Assembly: GCA_009823505.1 (NCBI GenBank)
Contig: VZQC01006709.1
Coordinates: 728,384-792,383, forward strand
Length of the DNA stretch: 64,000 bases
Direction of reading: 5' to 3'
Source of the DNA: Rhizomys pruinosus
Lineage: Eukaryota > Chordata > Mammalia > Rodentia > Spalacidae
Each line of letters starts with the position of its first letter. Position 1 is the first letter of the stretch. Under the pieces are notes generated by a model. It searched no databases and had not been told where the DNA came from. It was given only the letters and a program-made list of their open reading frames with translations. Positions 54,930 to 64,000 of this stretch are shown here, one piece after another. Both the position numbers and the translations under genes were made by a program.

Positions 54930-55645
54930 GTGTGGCAGTGATGGTCTAGGCTCTCAGGGGTGCAACAGTGTACAAAGCACCAAAGTCCTACACACTGCAG
55001 GAACTAGCAGCCCCACCCCAAGCCCAGCCTGGGAGTTTTCCCAGAAGGTCTCAGTGTCTCCTCCATCTAAGGAGGGAGGTTGGCATCTGGGGAGGAGGAA
55101 AAGGAAAGTCTGCTTGGCAAAGACACCTGTCCCGTTCCCCCTCCCCCCCTGCTGTGGGTATCCCTTCCCTCATCTGCAGAAACTGCAGTCCCAATTTCAT
55201 GGGAAACTCAGCTGTTGTGATTCCAGACAGGCTGGCTCCACCCCTCCTGAGGGAGGTGGGCATCTCACCAAGCTAACTAAAGCTTTCTGTCAATGGCCAT
55301 AGTGACTACTTCAGTGGCAGACAAAAGGCTCAAGCACAGCCAGCTGTGAACAGTGATGGGTGAGGGCCCTTTCCACTAGAGTGAGGAGAAGTTATGGTCA
55401 AGCCTGGGGTAGGTAGCCACCTGAGAAGGCCAAGAAGGGAAAGTGAGTCTAGAAGGGAGGAGGGGTAAGAGTGTCCTGTCCCCAAGGCAGTGCTAGATCC
55501 AGCCTTGCCTGAGTGGATCTGCCCCTGAAATGTCAAATCCTCTGTCCTCCCCCTCCCAGTGTCTTTTCTCCCCTCCTTTGCCCTCGCCTCTCCTTTCCCA
55601 GTTAGAGCTACACATTCATTGTTCTACCAAGAGCTTTATCCAAAT
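54930..55645. other. Single-copy intergenic DNA
   Basis: CT-rich, no recognised element or coding region. Confidence 0.5.
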
Positions 55646-55660
55646 GCCTGTTAAAATACT

Positions 55661-55708
<48 letters not shown>
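55661..55708 (+). repeat. (GT)n microsatellite
   Basis: About 23 uninterrupted GT units. Confidence 0.97.
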
Positions 55709-55847
55709 CAGGGCATAGTCATGTAGCTTAGGTTGACCTTAAATTTAGAATTCATATTCTCTTCTCTGTTCTCCCAGTGGTCCATGGAAAAGATCATATG
55801 TCTTTTTCCCAATGAGCTACCTATAGGCTGATTCTCCAAATGGTACC

Positions 55848-55907
55848 TTTGGGCATAATAGCTTTTCAACTTAGTCTTTTGGGCATAATAGCTTTTCGAC
55901 TTAGTCT
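55848..55907 (+). repeat. 30-bp tandem duplication
   Basis: TTTGGGCATAATAGCTTTTC begins both units (55848 and 55878), with one A/G difference further on. Confidence 0.96.
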
Positions 55908-55930
55908 CATAAATGAAGAATGTATAAGTG

Positions 55931-56158
55931 GGGCTGGAGAGATTGCTCAGTGGTTAAGAACACTGGTGGTTCTTGCAGAAGACCCAGGTTCGAATCCCAG
56001 TGCCCACATGGCAGCCAGCAACTGTCTGTAATTCCAGTTTCAGGGAATCCAACATCCTCTTCTGTCCTCCGACAGGACAGGGGTACACTTACATGCAGGG
56101 AATACACATGTACACATAAAACAAAAATAAAATCTTTTTTTAAAAGTCTAAAAAAAAA
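55931..56158 (+). mobile_element. B2 SINE
   Basis: GGGGCTGGAGAGATTGCTCAG head, box B GGTTCGAATCC. AGTGTAAGTGG after the tail resembles the preceding TGTATAAGTGG. Confidence 0.92.
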
Positions 56159-56167
56159 AGTGTAAGT

Positions 56168-56278
56168 GGCCAGGTATGGGAGCTCATTCCTTTGATCCCA
56201 GCATTCAGAAGGCAGAGGCAGGAGGATCACAAGTTTGACACCAGTCTAAGTTACTTGGTTAGATCCTGCTTTAAAAAT
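56168..56278 (+). mobile_element. Old B1-like SINE
   Basis: GGCCAGGTATGGGAGCTCATTCC to GGTTAGATCCTGC. Confidence 0.75.
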
Positions 56279-56346
56279 ACAAAGGAAAACAAAACAAAAC
56301 TATTCTACATGCAAAACTAGTCACCACTATAAAAATAGAAATCTTG

Positions 56347-56620
56347 GGCTGGAGAGATGGCCTAGCGGTTAAGAACGCCGACCACTCTTGCAGAGGACCC
56401 GGGTTCGATCCCCAGCACCCACATGGCGGCCGAGAACCGTCTGAAACTCCAATTTCAGGAGAACTCCAGTTCCAGGGGAATCTGAGACCCTCTTCTGACC
56501 TCCGCGGCATTGCACGACACGGGTGCACAGACCTGCATGCAGACAGTACATTCATGCACATACCGAAATAAATAAAAAAAAAAAAAGAAATTAAAAAAAA
56601 ATAAAAATAAAAATAAAAAT
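56347..56620 (+). mobile_element. B2 SINE, duplicated subtype
   Basis: Complete and CpG-rich; long AT-rich tail. AAAAATAGAAATCT occurs on both sides as a target-site duplication. Confidence 0.95.
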
Positions 56621-56693
56621 AGAAATCTAAATGAGCATGGGAAACACTTTATCATTCTAAAAATTACTCGACATGTTCAGGAATCCAGATGTA

Positions 56694-56843
56694 AGCCGGG
56701 CATGGTGGTGCATGCTTTTAATCCCAGCACTCGGGAGCCGGAAGAAGGACAAAAATCTCTACGTGAATGAATTCAAGGCCAGCCTGGTCTTAACAGAGTG
56801 AGTTGCACAGACCAGCTGGGGAGACAGGACCCTGTCTCAAAAC

Positions 56844-56875
<32 letters not shown>
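56694..56875 (+). mobile_element. B1 SINE, degraded, long poly-A
   Basis: AAGCCGGGCATGGTGGTGC to CCTGTCTCAAAACGC plus about 29 A. Confidence 0.9.
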
Positions 56876-56878
<3 letters not shown>

Positions 56879-57127
56879 TCCAGATGTGCATAGGAAACCA
56901 TGTAAAAATGTGATGTGATTTTTTCTTTTTCTTTTTTTTCATTAACCGACTCCAGAGGCCTGTGTAAAACAACCAGTGCCAGGGCTCTGACTGCTTTCTG
57001 GGTCTCTTAACCTCTGTGTTGTCGTCTTCACCACCCACATCCCCCAACCCTATGCCCTGGGTCTAGTTTGTTTCTTCCTCTACTTACTATTTGTCTTTCT
57101 TCTTTTATCTCTTAATGAGAGGTTTCT

Positions 57128-57315
57128 TTGTTTTTTTTTTTTTTGTTTTTTTTTTTTTTTTGGATTTTTTGGTCTTTTTGAGACAGGGTCTCCCTGTAGC
57201 CCCAGCTGTCCTGGAACTCACTCTGTAGACCAGGCTGGCCTTGAACTCACAAAGATCTGCCTGCCTCTGCCTCCCAAGTGCTAGGATTAAAGGCGTGCGC
57301 CACCACGCCTGGCTC
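57128..57315 (-). mobile_element. B1 SINE
   Basis: T-rich run, TTTTGGTCTTTTTGAGACAG to CACCACGCCTGGCTC. Confidence 0.95.
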
Positions 57316-57375
57316 TTTTCTCTTTTTTTTTAATGATGCTTTGTGTAGATATTTGTCTTTCTTTAAAGACTGCAA

Positions 57376-57470
57376 GAAGCAGGCATGGTAGTGCACAGGT
57401 GCACAGTGTAATCCCAGCACTTGGAAGTGGAGGCAGCATAGGAAGACACTGCCTCAAAAAAAAAAAAAAT
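57376..57470 (+). mobile_element. Old B1-like SINE
   Basis: AAGCAGGCATGGTAGTGCACAG to CACTGCCTC plus A13. Confidence 0.75.
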
Positions 57471-57475
57471 CACTG

Positions 57476-57696
57476 TGGGTTGGCAAGATAGCTCAGTGGT
57501 TAAGAGCACTGGCTGATCTTCTAGAGGACCTGGGTTCAGTTCCCACTGCCTACATGGTGGCTAACAATTTCTGTAACTCAAGTTTCAGGGAATCCAATGT
57601 CCTGGCTTGTAGCCTCTGCAGGCATTGCATGACACATGTGTACTTACATACATGCACACAAAACACTCCTAAGCATAAATAAAAATCTTTTTTTTT
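57476..57696 (+). mobile_element. B2 SINE
   Basis: GTGGGTTGGCAAGATAGCTCAG head; box B GGTTCAGTTCC. Confidence 0.88.
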
Positions 57697-57717
57697 TCAA
57701 AACCAACAAATTCAGAG

Positions 57718-57880
57718 CTGGGTCTCTTGCAAAGGACCCCTTCCCAGTACTGATATGGCAGCTAACAACTCTGTAGCTCCAGTTCTAGGGGACTCCATGC
57801 CTTCTTCTGGCATCTACAGGCATTGCACTACACTTACGTACATTCAGGCAAAACATTCATACACATAAAAATAAGCAACC
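57718..57880 (+). mobile_element. B2 SINE, 5'-truncated
   Basis: TGGGTCTCTTGCAAAGGACC to CATACACATAAAAATAAG. Confidence 0.82.
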
Positions 57881-58046
57881 AAACAAAAATAATTTAACTG
57901 AATGAGGGGAGACTCCAGAAGACCCACCTCAATGCAGCTCTCCTCAAAGATAGGAAAGAAAAATTGAGTTTCTGGATTGATCCTGATGAGAAAGAATTGC
58001 TACTAAAAAAGAGTGAAATTTCACTTATGTTCCTTCCTCTGAGCTG

Positions 58047-58160
58047 AGCATGGTTGCACATCCTGTAATCTTAGCACGTGGGAGGTAGCAAGAAGAGGAT
58101 TCCAAGTTTGAGGCTAGCCTGGGCTACAAAAAAGTCAATACCAAAAAAATAAAAGCACCC
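58047..58160 (+). mobile_element. Old B1-like SINE
   Basis: GCTGAGCATGGTTGCACATCC and TTTGAGGCTAGCCTGGGC. Confidence 0.75.
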
Positions 58161-58530
58161 CCACCACAAGGTGAACTCATCATTACTGTCTTCCAGCACC
58201 GTTCATGGCACTGCTCGTGGCACGGGGCCTGTGTGGGGTCTGTCGACTGGACTGAGGTCAATTCTACTGTGGAAGCTCCAAATGACAAAGCTGCTCTGAT
58301 TCTTCAGATTAGATTCAGAACACCGGCTCTCATCCTCCTGGTACTAATCGTCTTTAACACCTTTTTGTCACAAGCTAAATTCCTCTTCAAGATCAAACCT
58401 CAGGCTGTGGTCCTCCAGCAGGCAAGCATTTAATGACATCATTTTGATGGTCTCTAAGGACATATTTTCAGCCTTCCCTGATTACAGCATGTGATACTGA
58501 CTTGCTGTTCCCATTAGTGATGTGACATAT
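58160..58530. other. Single-copy intergenic DNA
   Basis: A 66-codon plus-strand frame (58233-58433) has no visible family features and no splice or polyadenylation context. Not called as a gene. Confidence 0.4.
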
Positions 58531-58532
58531 CC

Positions 58533-58692
58533 TTCTTTTTTTCTTTTTTGTCTTTTCGAGACGGGGTCTCCCTGTAGTCCCAGCTGTCCTGGAACTCACT
58601 CTGTAGACCAGGGTGGCCTTGAACTCACAAAGATCCGCCTGCGTCTGCCTCCCAAGTGCTAGGATTAAAGGCGTGCGCCACCCCACCCGGCA
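58533..58692 (-). mobile_element. B1 SINE
   Basis: TTTTGTCTTTTCGAGACGGGG to GCGCCACCCCACCCGGC. Confidence 0.94.
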
Positions 58693-58779
58693 AGTGGAGC
58701 TGACGGTACAGGCGACTTTTATGAAGGTGATAATTGTCTGAGAAGCAGATGTCAAGAACAGATTAGAGATGACAGAGAT

Positions 58780-58995
58780 TGGCTGGAGAGATGGCTCAGC
58801 AGTTAAGAGCACTGACTGTTCTGACAGAGGACTCAGGTTCAATTCCTAACACCCACAGGGCAGCTAACAACTGTCCATAACTCCAGTTTCAGGGGAACTG
58901 AAACTGGCCCCTTTGGGCATTGCACACAGGTCCACTTGTACATGCAGGCAAAACATTCATGCACATAAAATTTGAAAAAAAGCAATAAAAAAATT
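58780..58995 (+). mobile_element. B2 SINE
   Basis: TTGGCTGGAGAGATGGCTCAGC head; shortened 3' region. Confidence 0.9.
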
Positions 58996-59209
58996 TTAAA
59001 AGAAGTGACAGAAATTTATTAAGGGAGATACGAGAAAATCTGAGGTGCAGTTTATAAAGCTTGGAGAACTGTCTGCCTGGGACTGAGGGTCCCCCAGCGG
59101 TTACCAGAGCGTGGAAGAGAGAGATGGGAGATAGGGAGACGGACATCACTGCAGGGCCTCCAGAGAGCCCCCACCAGCTGCCCACGAGAGTGCCAGGATG
59201 GACCTTCTG

Positions 59210-59545
59210 CTATAGTTTGGGTGTTAAGTGCCTCCCAGAAGTCTGTGTGTTTTAAGTCCCAGCCTTGAGGCATTACTGGGAGGCAAGAGGTGGAGCTTAT
59301 GGAAGGAAGTTGGGCCATTGGGGACATACCCTTGGAGGGGCTGCTGGGACTCCTCTCCTTCCTGTCTCAGCTTTTTGGTTGCTATGGGAGTGGTGAGCAG
59401 CTCCTGTACCACACCCACCCACCATAGCGCGCTGCCACAGGGCCAAACAACCATTGACAGGAAGCTCAGAAACTGAGTCCAAACCAACCTTTCCTCCTCA
59501 TAAGATATATGTTACTTTCTGTTACTGTGATAAAACACTATCTGA
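59210..59545 (+). mobile_element. MaLR-type LTR relic
   Basis: TGCTATAGTTTGGGTGTTAAG start, AGGTGGAGCTTATGG, and CAACCTTTCCTCCTCATAAG near the 3' end, as in MLT1/MaLR LTRs. Interrupted at its 3' end by the next B2. Confidence 0.6.
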
Positions 59546-59551
59546 AGGTCT

Positions 59552-59796
59552 TTTTTTTTTAATTTTTATTTATTTTTTATGTGTATGAATGTACTGTCTG
59601 CATACAGGTTTGTGCACCCTTTGTCGTGCAATGCCGCGGAAGTCAGAAGTGGGTGTCGGATTCCCCTGGAACTGAAGTTCTCCTGGAATTGGAGTTTCAG
59701 ACGGTTCTCAGCCGCCATGTGGGTGCTGGGGATCGAACCCGGGTCCTCTGCAAGAGCAGTCGGTGCTCTTAACCGCTAGGTCATCTCTCCAGCCCT
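59552..59796 (-). mobile_element. B2 SINE, duplicated subtype
   Basis: Antisense, complete. TCTGAAGGTCTT flanks it (59540 and 59797) as a target-site duplication. Confidence 0.95.
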
Positions 59797-60459
59797 GTCT
59801 GAAGGTCTTATTTAGGATTATGATTCCAGAGGGAAAAGAGTTCAGCATGGGGCATGGGCACTGAGCAGAAGGCTGAGCTATCACATCTTTGAGCTTTGAA
59901 TGGGCACAGGAAGCAGAGGGGGCAAACCGGAAGTGGAAAAAGGCTGTGAACTCCCAAAGCCCACTCTCAGTGGCATGCTTTTTCCAGCACGGCCACGCCT
60001 CCTAAACCTCTCAAACAGCACCATCATCTGAGGGTGAGCGTTCAGCTACTTAGAGCCTATGTGGAACATTTTAATGCAAACCACCACCAAAGGTAATTTT
60101 TTTCAGGTGTTGTGTCACAGTGAGGGAAAGCCGACTGGTTCATCCTAAGTCCCAGTACTGGCTGGAGTAGCCATAGAAAGCATGGCCTTGCATGCCCCGC
60201 CGCCCCCCTCCCCGTGCTTGGGTGGCACGGGACTCCAGAGGACAATGGCCAAGGCCCCATGTCCATCAGCATTCCTGCAGTCTAGGTTGTAAGTGGCTGC
60301 TGGTGCATCCACAGAGCTAAGTCTTAAGGAATAATCAGTGGATACCACTTCTGAAAGAAGGTAATCCTTTGAGTACAAAGTCTGACATCTTGGTGTCCTC
60401 TTGTCCTCCTGTTTGCTTCTTCCTCTGTGGCAGGGTAAAGTATGCTCCCAGTTCCAGAA

Positions 60460-60780
60460 AAAAAAAAGATATACATGACTTAATTCCTGGAAGCTATGGC
60501 TGTGACCTTATTTGAAACAAAGGTCCTTAGAGATATAATTAAGGATTGGAGATATTATCCTAAATGCCACTAAATGATATTATAAATGTCCTTATAAGAG
60601 ACAGAGGAGGAGGCTGTCTTATGACCCTGGAGGTGGAATTGCAGTGATGGGGCCACGAGCCAAGGAATGCTGGTGGCCACGGGAACTGCAAGAGGCAGGA
60701 GTGGAGTGCAGCCTCATCATACCTTGATTTCAGCCTCTGGTCTCCTGAACTGTGTGAGAGTGAATTTCTGGGTATTTTAT
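60460..60780 (+). mobile_element. Ancient eutherian repeat, LTR-like
   Basis: TGTCCTTATAAGAGACAGAGGAGG, GGGGCCACGAGCCAAGGAATG and CCTGAACTGTGTGAGAGTG are hallmarks of an old, widespread mammalian repeat (MLT/MER type). Confidence 0.5.
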
Positions 60781-60805
60781 TTATTATGTGTATATAGATA
60801 TATAT

Positions 60806-60807
<2 letters not shown>

Positions 60808-60844
<37 letters not shown>
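60808..60844 (+). repeat. (GT)n microsatellite
   Basis: GT repeat ending in GGTGTGTG. Confidence 0.95.
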
Positions 60845-60847
<3 letters not shown>

Positions 60848-60849
60848 AA

Positions 60850-61104
60850 ATGTGATACATGCACTTGTGGCTTCATAAAGGCCAGAGGAGGCTTTGTGTC
60901 CACTCTTCTTTCTCTCTGTTTTGCTCTTTGGATGGTCTCTCACTGAACCTGGAGCTTCCCTTCACCAGCTAGGCTGACCTACAGCAAGCCCCAGTGAACC
61001 TCTAGTCTTGGTGCTAAGGCTATAGGCATTCATAGCCCCACACTGGCTTTTCATATGAGTGCTGGGATCCAAACTCCAGTCCTCACCCATCTCTCTAGCC
61101 CTGA
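60850..61104 (-). mobile_element. B4-type composite SINE, old
   Basis: AAGGCCAGAGGAGGCTTTGTG, TAGGCTGACCTACAGCAAGC and CATCTCTCTAGCCC in one element. Confidence 0.65.
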
Positions 61105-61129
61105 GTTTTGAGGATTTTTAAGTCTTTTT

Positions 61130-61280
61130 TCTTTTTCTTTTTCTTTTTTTGAGACAGGGTCTCTCCCCAGCTGCCCTGTAACTCACTATGTAGACCGGGC
61201 TGGAATTGAATTCACAGAGATCCTCCTGCCTCTGCCTCCCTAGTGCTGGGATTAAAGGCATGTGCCACCATGCCTGGCTT
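61130..61280 (-). mobile_element. B1 SINE
   Basis: T-rich, GAGACAGGGTCTCTCCCCAG to CACCATGCCTGGC. Confidence 0.92.
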
Positions 61281-61283
61281 ATT

Positions 61284-61500
61284 ATTTTTATGTTATGTAT
61301 TATTTTATTTTATGAGTGTATTGCTTACATGTGTGTAAGTACACCCATGTCCTGCAGTGCCCATGGAGGTCAGAAAAGGGTATTGGATCCCCTGGAACTG
61401 GAGTTGTTAGCTGCCGTGTGAGTGCTGGAAACTGAACCTGGTTCCTCTGCATGCAAGAACAGTCAGTGCTCTGAACTACGGAGCCATCACTTCAGTCCCA
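61284..61500 (-). mobile_element. B2 SINE
   Basis: AT-rich tail, CATGTCCTGCAGTGCCC, ending GAGCCATCACTTCAGTCCC. Confidence 0.9.
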
Positions 61501-61510
61501 AGTTTCTGGG

Positions 61511-61672
61511 TTGTTTTGTTTGTTTGTTTGTTTGTTTGTTTGTTTTGGTCTTTTTGAGATAGGATCTGTAGCCCCAGCTGGCCTGGAACTCACTCTGTAG
61601 ACCAGGTTGGCCTTGAACTCACAGAGATCTTCCTGCCTCTGCCTCCCAAGTGTTGAGATTAAAGGCATCGTG
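61511..61672 (-). mobile_element. B1 SINE with (TTTG)n
   Basis: TTTG repeat 61515-61545, then GGTCTTTTTGAGATAGGATC to TTAAAGGCATCGTGG. The 5' end is replaced by a G-rich run. Confidence 0.9.
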
Positions 61673-61695
61673 GTCCACGGGGGCGGGGGGGGGGG

Positions 61696-61847
61696 TTGTT
61701 TTTGGTTTTGAGACAGGGTCTCTCTGTTGTAGCTCCTGCTGGCCTGGAACTTGCTAAGTAGACCAGGCTGACCTTGAACTCAGAGATCTGCCTGCCTCTG
61801 CCTCTCGAGAGCTGGGATTAAAGGCATACACCATCATGCCCAGCTCT
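61696..61847 (-). mobile_element. B1 SINE
   Basis: TTGTTTTTGGTTTTGAGACAGG to CCATCATGCCCAGCTC. Confidence 0.9.
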
Positions 61848-61972
61848 TTTTCTTGGTTTTTGCCCTAGTTGGCTTAGAACTTGCTATATAGATCAGGCTG
61901 GACCCCAACTCACAGACTGCCTCTGACTCCTGAGTGCAGGGATTAAAGACTTGCACCATCACACCCCACTCA
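61848..61972 (-). mobile_element. B1-like SINE, diverged
   Basis: GTTGGCTTAGAACTTGCTATATAG to CACCATCACACCCC. Confidence 0.75.
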
Positions 61973-62131
61973 TTTATGTAGCAGACCTACTACCCAGAAC
62001 TTTCCTAAAGCTGACACTCAACATCACATTCACTTCTCCAGCATTTGTTAAGCTAAGCAAGCCCAAAAGGTAAACTTTAGATCCCAACTTCAGAGGGTCA
62101 CAGTCTCGGAGTTCAAAATGAACATTAGAGA

Positions 62132-62250
62132 GTCAGGCATGGTGGCACATACCTGTGATCCCAGCAATCAGGAGGCTGATTGATGCACCAGGATTAGGAG
62201 TTTGAGGCTGCCTGGGCTATACAGGGCAACCTGGTGTCAACCCCTATCCC
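62132..62250 (+). mobile_element. Old B1-like SINE
   Basis: GTCAGGCATGGTGGCACATACC to GGGCTATACAGGGC. Confidence 0.75.
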
Positions 62251-62254
62251 ATCC

Positions 62255-62980
62255 CTAACCCCCTTCCAAAGTAGAAAAATGCATATGACAAATGGCCTTA
62301 ATGCCTGCCATGGGCTCCCAAAAGCTTGTGCTGTTGGGCAGAGGATGTTATCCATTCCATTCTAGGGGAGAGGTGAAGAACCTTCCTATGAAGGAAGGAC
62401 TTTGGAGTCCTGCTCTCCTTGTCCTCAAAGGTCAATGTCCTCAACTGCTGTAGTTTATTTGCTATGACTCAAGTTCTATACTGGGCTGCATGCATAAACA
62501 TGGCTGGAAGAACGTGGCAGAACTTAATACCTATTAAGTTTCTGTTCATCTTTTTTTTTTTCCTTCACACCAGTGCTCTGGTTGTATGTAGATGACATAC
62601 AGCTTTCCCCAGCTCAGTTGTCACTTAGCTTCCTTTTCCTTTAGTCACACCATGTGACACTGTTTCATCCAATGAGTCATACACAAAACTGCTCAGATAC
62701 AATGTATGGAGGTGTGGCAACCACTGTGTGACAATGAAGATGTTAGCTTGGTGACTCTAGAACTGGCAAAGCAGAAAGAGCCCAAGCCTTTGAGGGCACC
62801 TTGAACAGCTGAAACAAGGCAGCAAATGTCTGATTTCATAGAGGGTGTGGAGAAAAGTGCCTTCTGTGGTTGAAGCCTGTGCTGGTTTTGCAGACAGAGA
62901 GTACCCAAAATATCCAACGCATTAACACCTTGATAAATCCCAATCTAGATGAAGTTAGGGAGAGATACATGACAGATAGG
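62255..62980. other. Single-copy intergenic DNA
   Basis: No recognisable gene or repeat. Confidence 0.5.
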
Positions 62981-62990
62981 AAGAAAAAAA

Positions 62991-62998
62991 GATAGATG

Positions 62999-63029
<31 letters not shown>

Positions 63030-63046
63030 GATAGATAGATAGATAA
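62991..63046 (+). repeat. (GATA)n microsatellite
   Basis: ATAG units with one GATGG and one GATGATAG interruption, followed by GGGT units. Confidence 0.96.
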
Positions 63047-63163
63047 TTGGGTGGGTGGGTGGCTGGTTGCCAGCTGGCTCACTGATACATAATTTTTTTT
63101 CTTTTCTGCTAACTGCTAACATCAGTTATCTAACACATGTGACTCATTTTCCTTATTTTTCTT

Positions 63164-63173
63164 CTTTATTTGT

Positions 63174-63220
<47 letters not shown>

Positions 63221-63360
63221 TTTTTGGTGTTTTCGAGACAGGGTCTCCCTGTAGTCCTGGAACTCACTCTGTAGACCAGGCTGGCCTTGAACTCACAAAG
63301 ATCCGCCTGCCTCTGCCTCCCGAGTGCTAGGATTAAAGGCGTGCGCCACCACGCCCGGCT
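63164..63360 (-). mobile_element. B1 SINE with (TTTA)n
   Basis: TTTA repeat 63166-63222, then GGTGTTTTCGAGACAGGG to CCACCACGCCCGGC. Lacks CCCCAGCTGT after CCTGTAGT. Confidence 0.94.
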
Positions 63361-63364
63361 ATTT

Positions 63365-63923
63365 GTTTATTTTTTAAGAGATTCTACAATTTAAGAGCAC
63401 AGTTATTTTCAGATCACATTGACATTGCTCAGTTTGTCATACAATTAGGTAATTGGTGCTAGCATCCACAGATGAGGGATACTATTGGTCGTTTGTTTTT
63501 CTGGGACTGTGTTACTTCACTCAGCATATCTTCTAGCTCCAACCATTTACCTGCAAAGTTCATGATGTCATCTTTCTTTACTGCGGCATAGAACTCCATT
63601 GCTTAGATATACCACATTTTCTCTATCCACTTGTCAGTTGAGGGGCACTTGGGTTGGTTCCAGCTCCTTGCTATTGTGAAGAGAGCTGCAATAAACATGG
63701 CTGGGCATGTATCTCTTCGGTAAGATGAGTCTTGTGGGTACATATCCAGGAGTGGTATGGCTGGGTCAGGTGGCAAGTTCATTCCAAGTCTTCCAAGGGT
63801 TCTCCACACTGCTTTCCATAGTGGCTGTATGAATTTACATTCCCACCAGCAGTGAATGAGTATTCCTCCTTCCCCACAACTTCTCCAGCACTTGGTATCA
63901 TTTGTTTTCTTGATCCTAACCAG
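63365..63923 (-). mobile_element. LINE-1, 5'-truncated
   Basis: The minus strand encodes the last part of L1 ORF2, with [20 protein letters not shown] and [20 protein letters not shown], then a premature stop (63603-63605) and a short A-rich 3' UTR unlike that of the L1 at 4393. Dead. Confidence 0.93.
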
Positions 63924-64000
63924 TCTTTTTTTTTTTTTTTAAGGAAAAATGAGCAAAACTTTATTTCTTCATTTCTTGCATTTGAAGTATTCTTCAATGA
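63924..64000 (-). pseudogene. 3' end of a probable processed retrocopy
   Basis: On the minus strand the sequence reads a short frame ending KCKK-stop, then AATAAAG (63956-63962 region) about 20 nt before an A14-15 run (63926-63940), which is the layout of an mRNA 3' end. The rest lies beyond the window and I cannot name the parent gene. Confidence 0.5.

Noticed and set aside
56369..56551. Recurrent 60-75-codon antisense frame in B2 copies (also at 11232, 21999, 31644, 38219, 59581)
   Set aside because: It is an intrinsic open frame of the young B2 consensus repeated at each copy, with no sign of selection or translation.
63055..63330. 91-codon frame with a Tyr/Leu/Phe/Ile run
   Set aside because: Translation of a TTTA repeat and an antisense B1.

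Overview
This window is mammalian nuclear DNA from a muroid rodent. The evidence is the dense mixture of B1, B2, ID and B4-type SINEs, a young rodent-type LINE-1, older MaLR LTRs, a URR1-like DNA element, and one multi-exon vertebrate gene. The B1 tails (a conserved AAGACC motif) and the young B2 head (GATGGCCTAGCGGTTAAG) do not look like the usual house mouse or rat consensus as I remember it, so a non-murine muroid such as a spalacid or cricetid is my guess. The species cannot be settled by reading alone. An assembly gap of 387 N (47536-47922) and one isolated N (42649) point to a shotgun assembly.

The only protein-coding host gene I can support is OVOL2, on the minus strand, complete in four coding exons: exon 1 50711-50810, exon 2 49846-50066, exon 3 36151-36340, and exon 4 19056-19372 plus a 3' UTR to about 18430. 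All donors are GT and all acceptors AG. The joined coding length is 828 nt, giving 275 codons plus stop, the length I recall for human OVOL2. The protein has an N-terminal SNAG-type repressor motif, an acidic serine-rich linker and four C2H2 zinc fingers. Exons 1 and 2 lie in a CpG island (about 49590-51170), and a second CpG-rich patch lies at 52060-52410.

Layout. 1-4376: 3' flank of OVOL2 with B1/B2 SINEs, a MaLR LTR, a URR1-like relic and simple repeats. 4377-9896: a LINE-1 with both reading frames open, a poly-A tail and a 16-bp target-site duplication. 9897-16500: SINE-rich flank over an old LINE-1 fragment. 16500-18430: mostly single-copy flank. 18430-50810: OVOL2, with a SINE-packed intron 3 that carries a 42-bp minisatellite with two-unit periodicity, a SINE-packed intron 2, and a short GC-rich intron 1. 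50811-52410: promoter region. 52410-64000: intergenic upstream DNA with SINEs, MaLR-type relics, microsatellites and a 5'-truncated LINE-1 abutting the poly-A end of a probable retrocopy.

For how the parts work together: OVOL2 is the only host gene. The LINE-1 supplies the kind of machinery that mobilises B1, B2 and ID, and the window preserves many products of it (target-site duplications, nested SINEs, a poly-A-only insertion, chimeric SINEs). I found no evidence of a novel multi-gene system. SINE ends are approximate to within a few bases unless a target-site duplication is stated.
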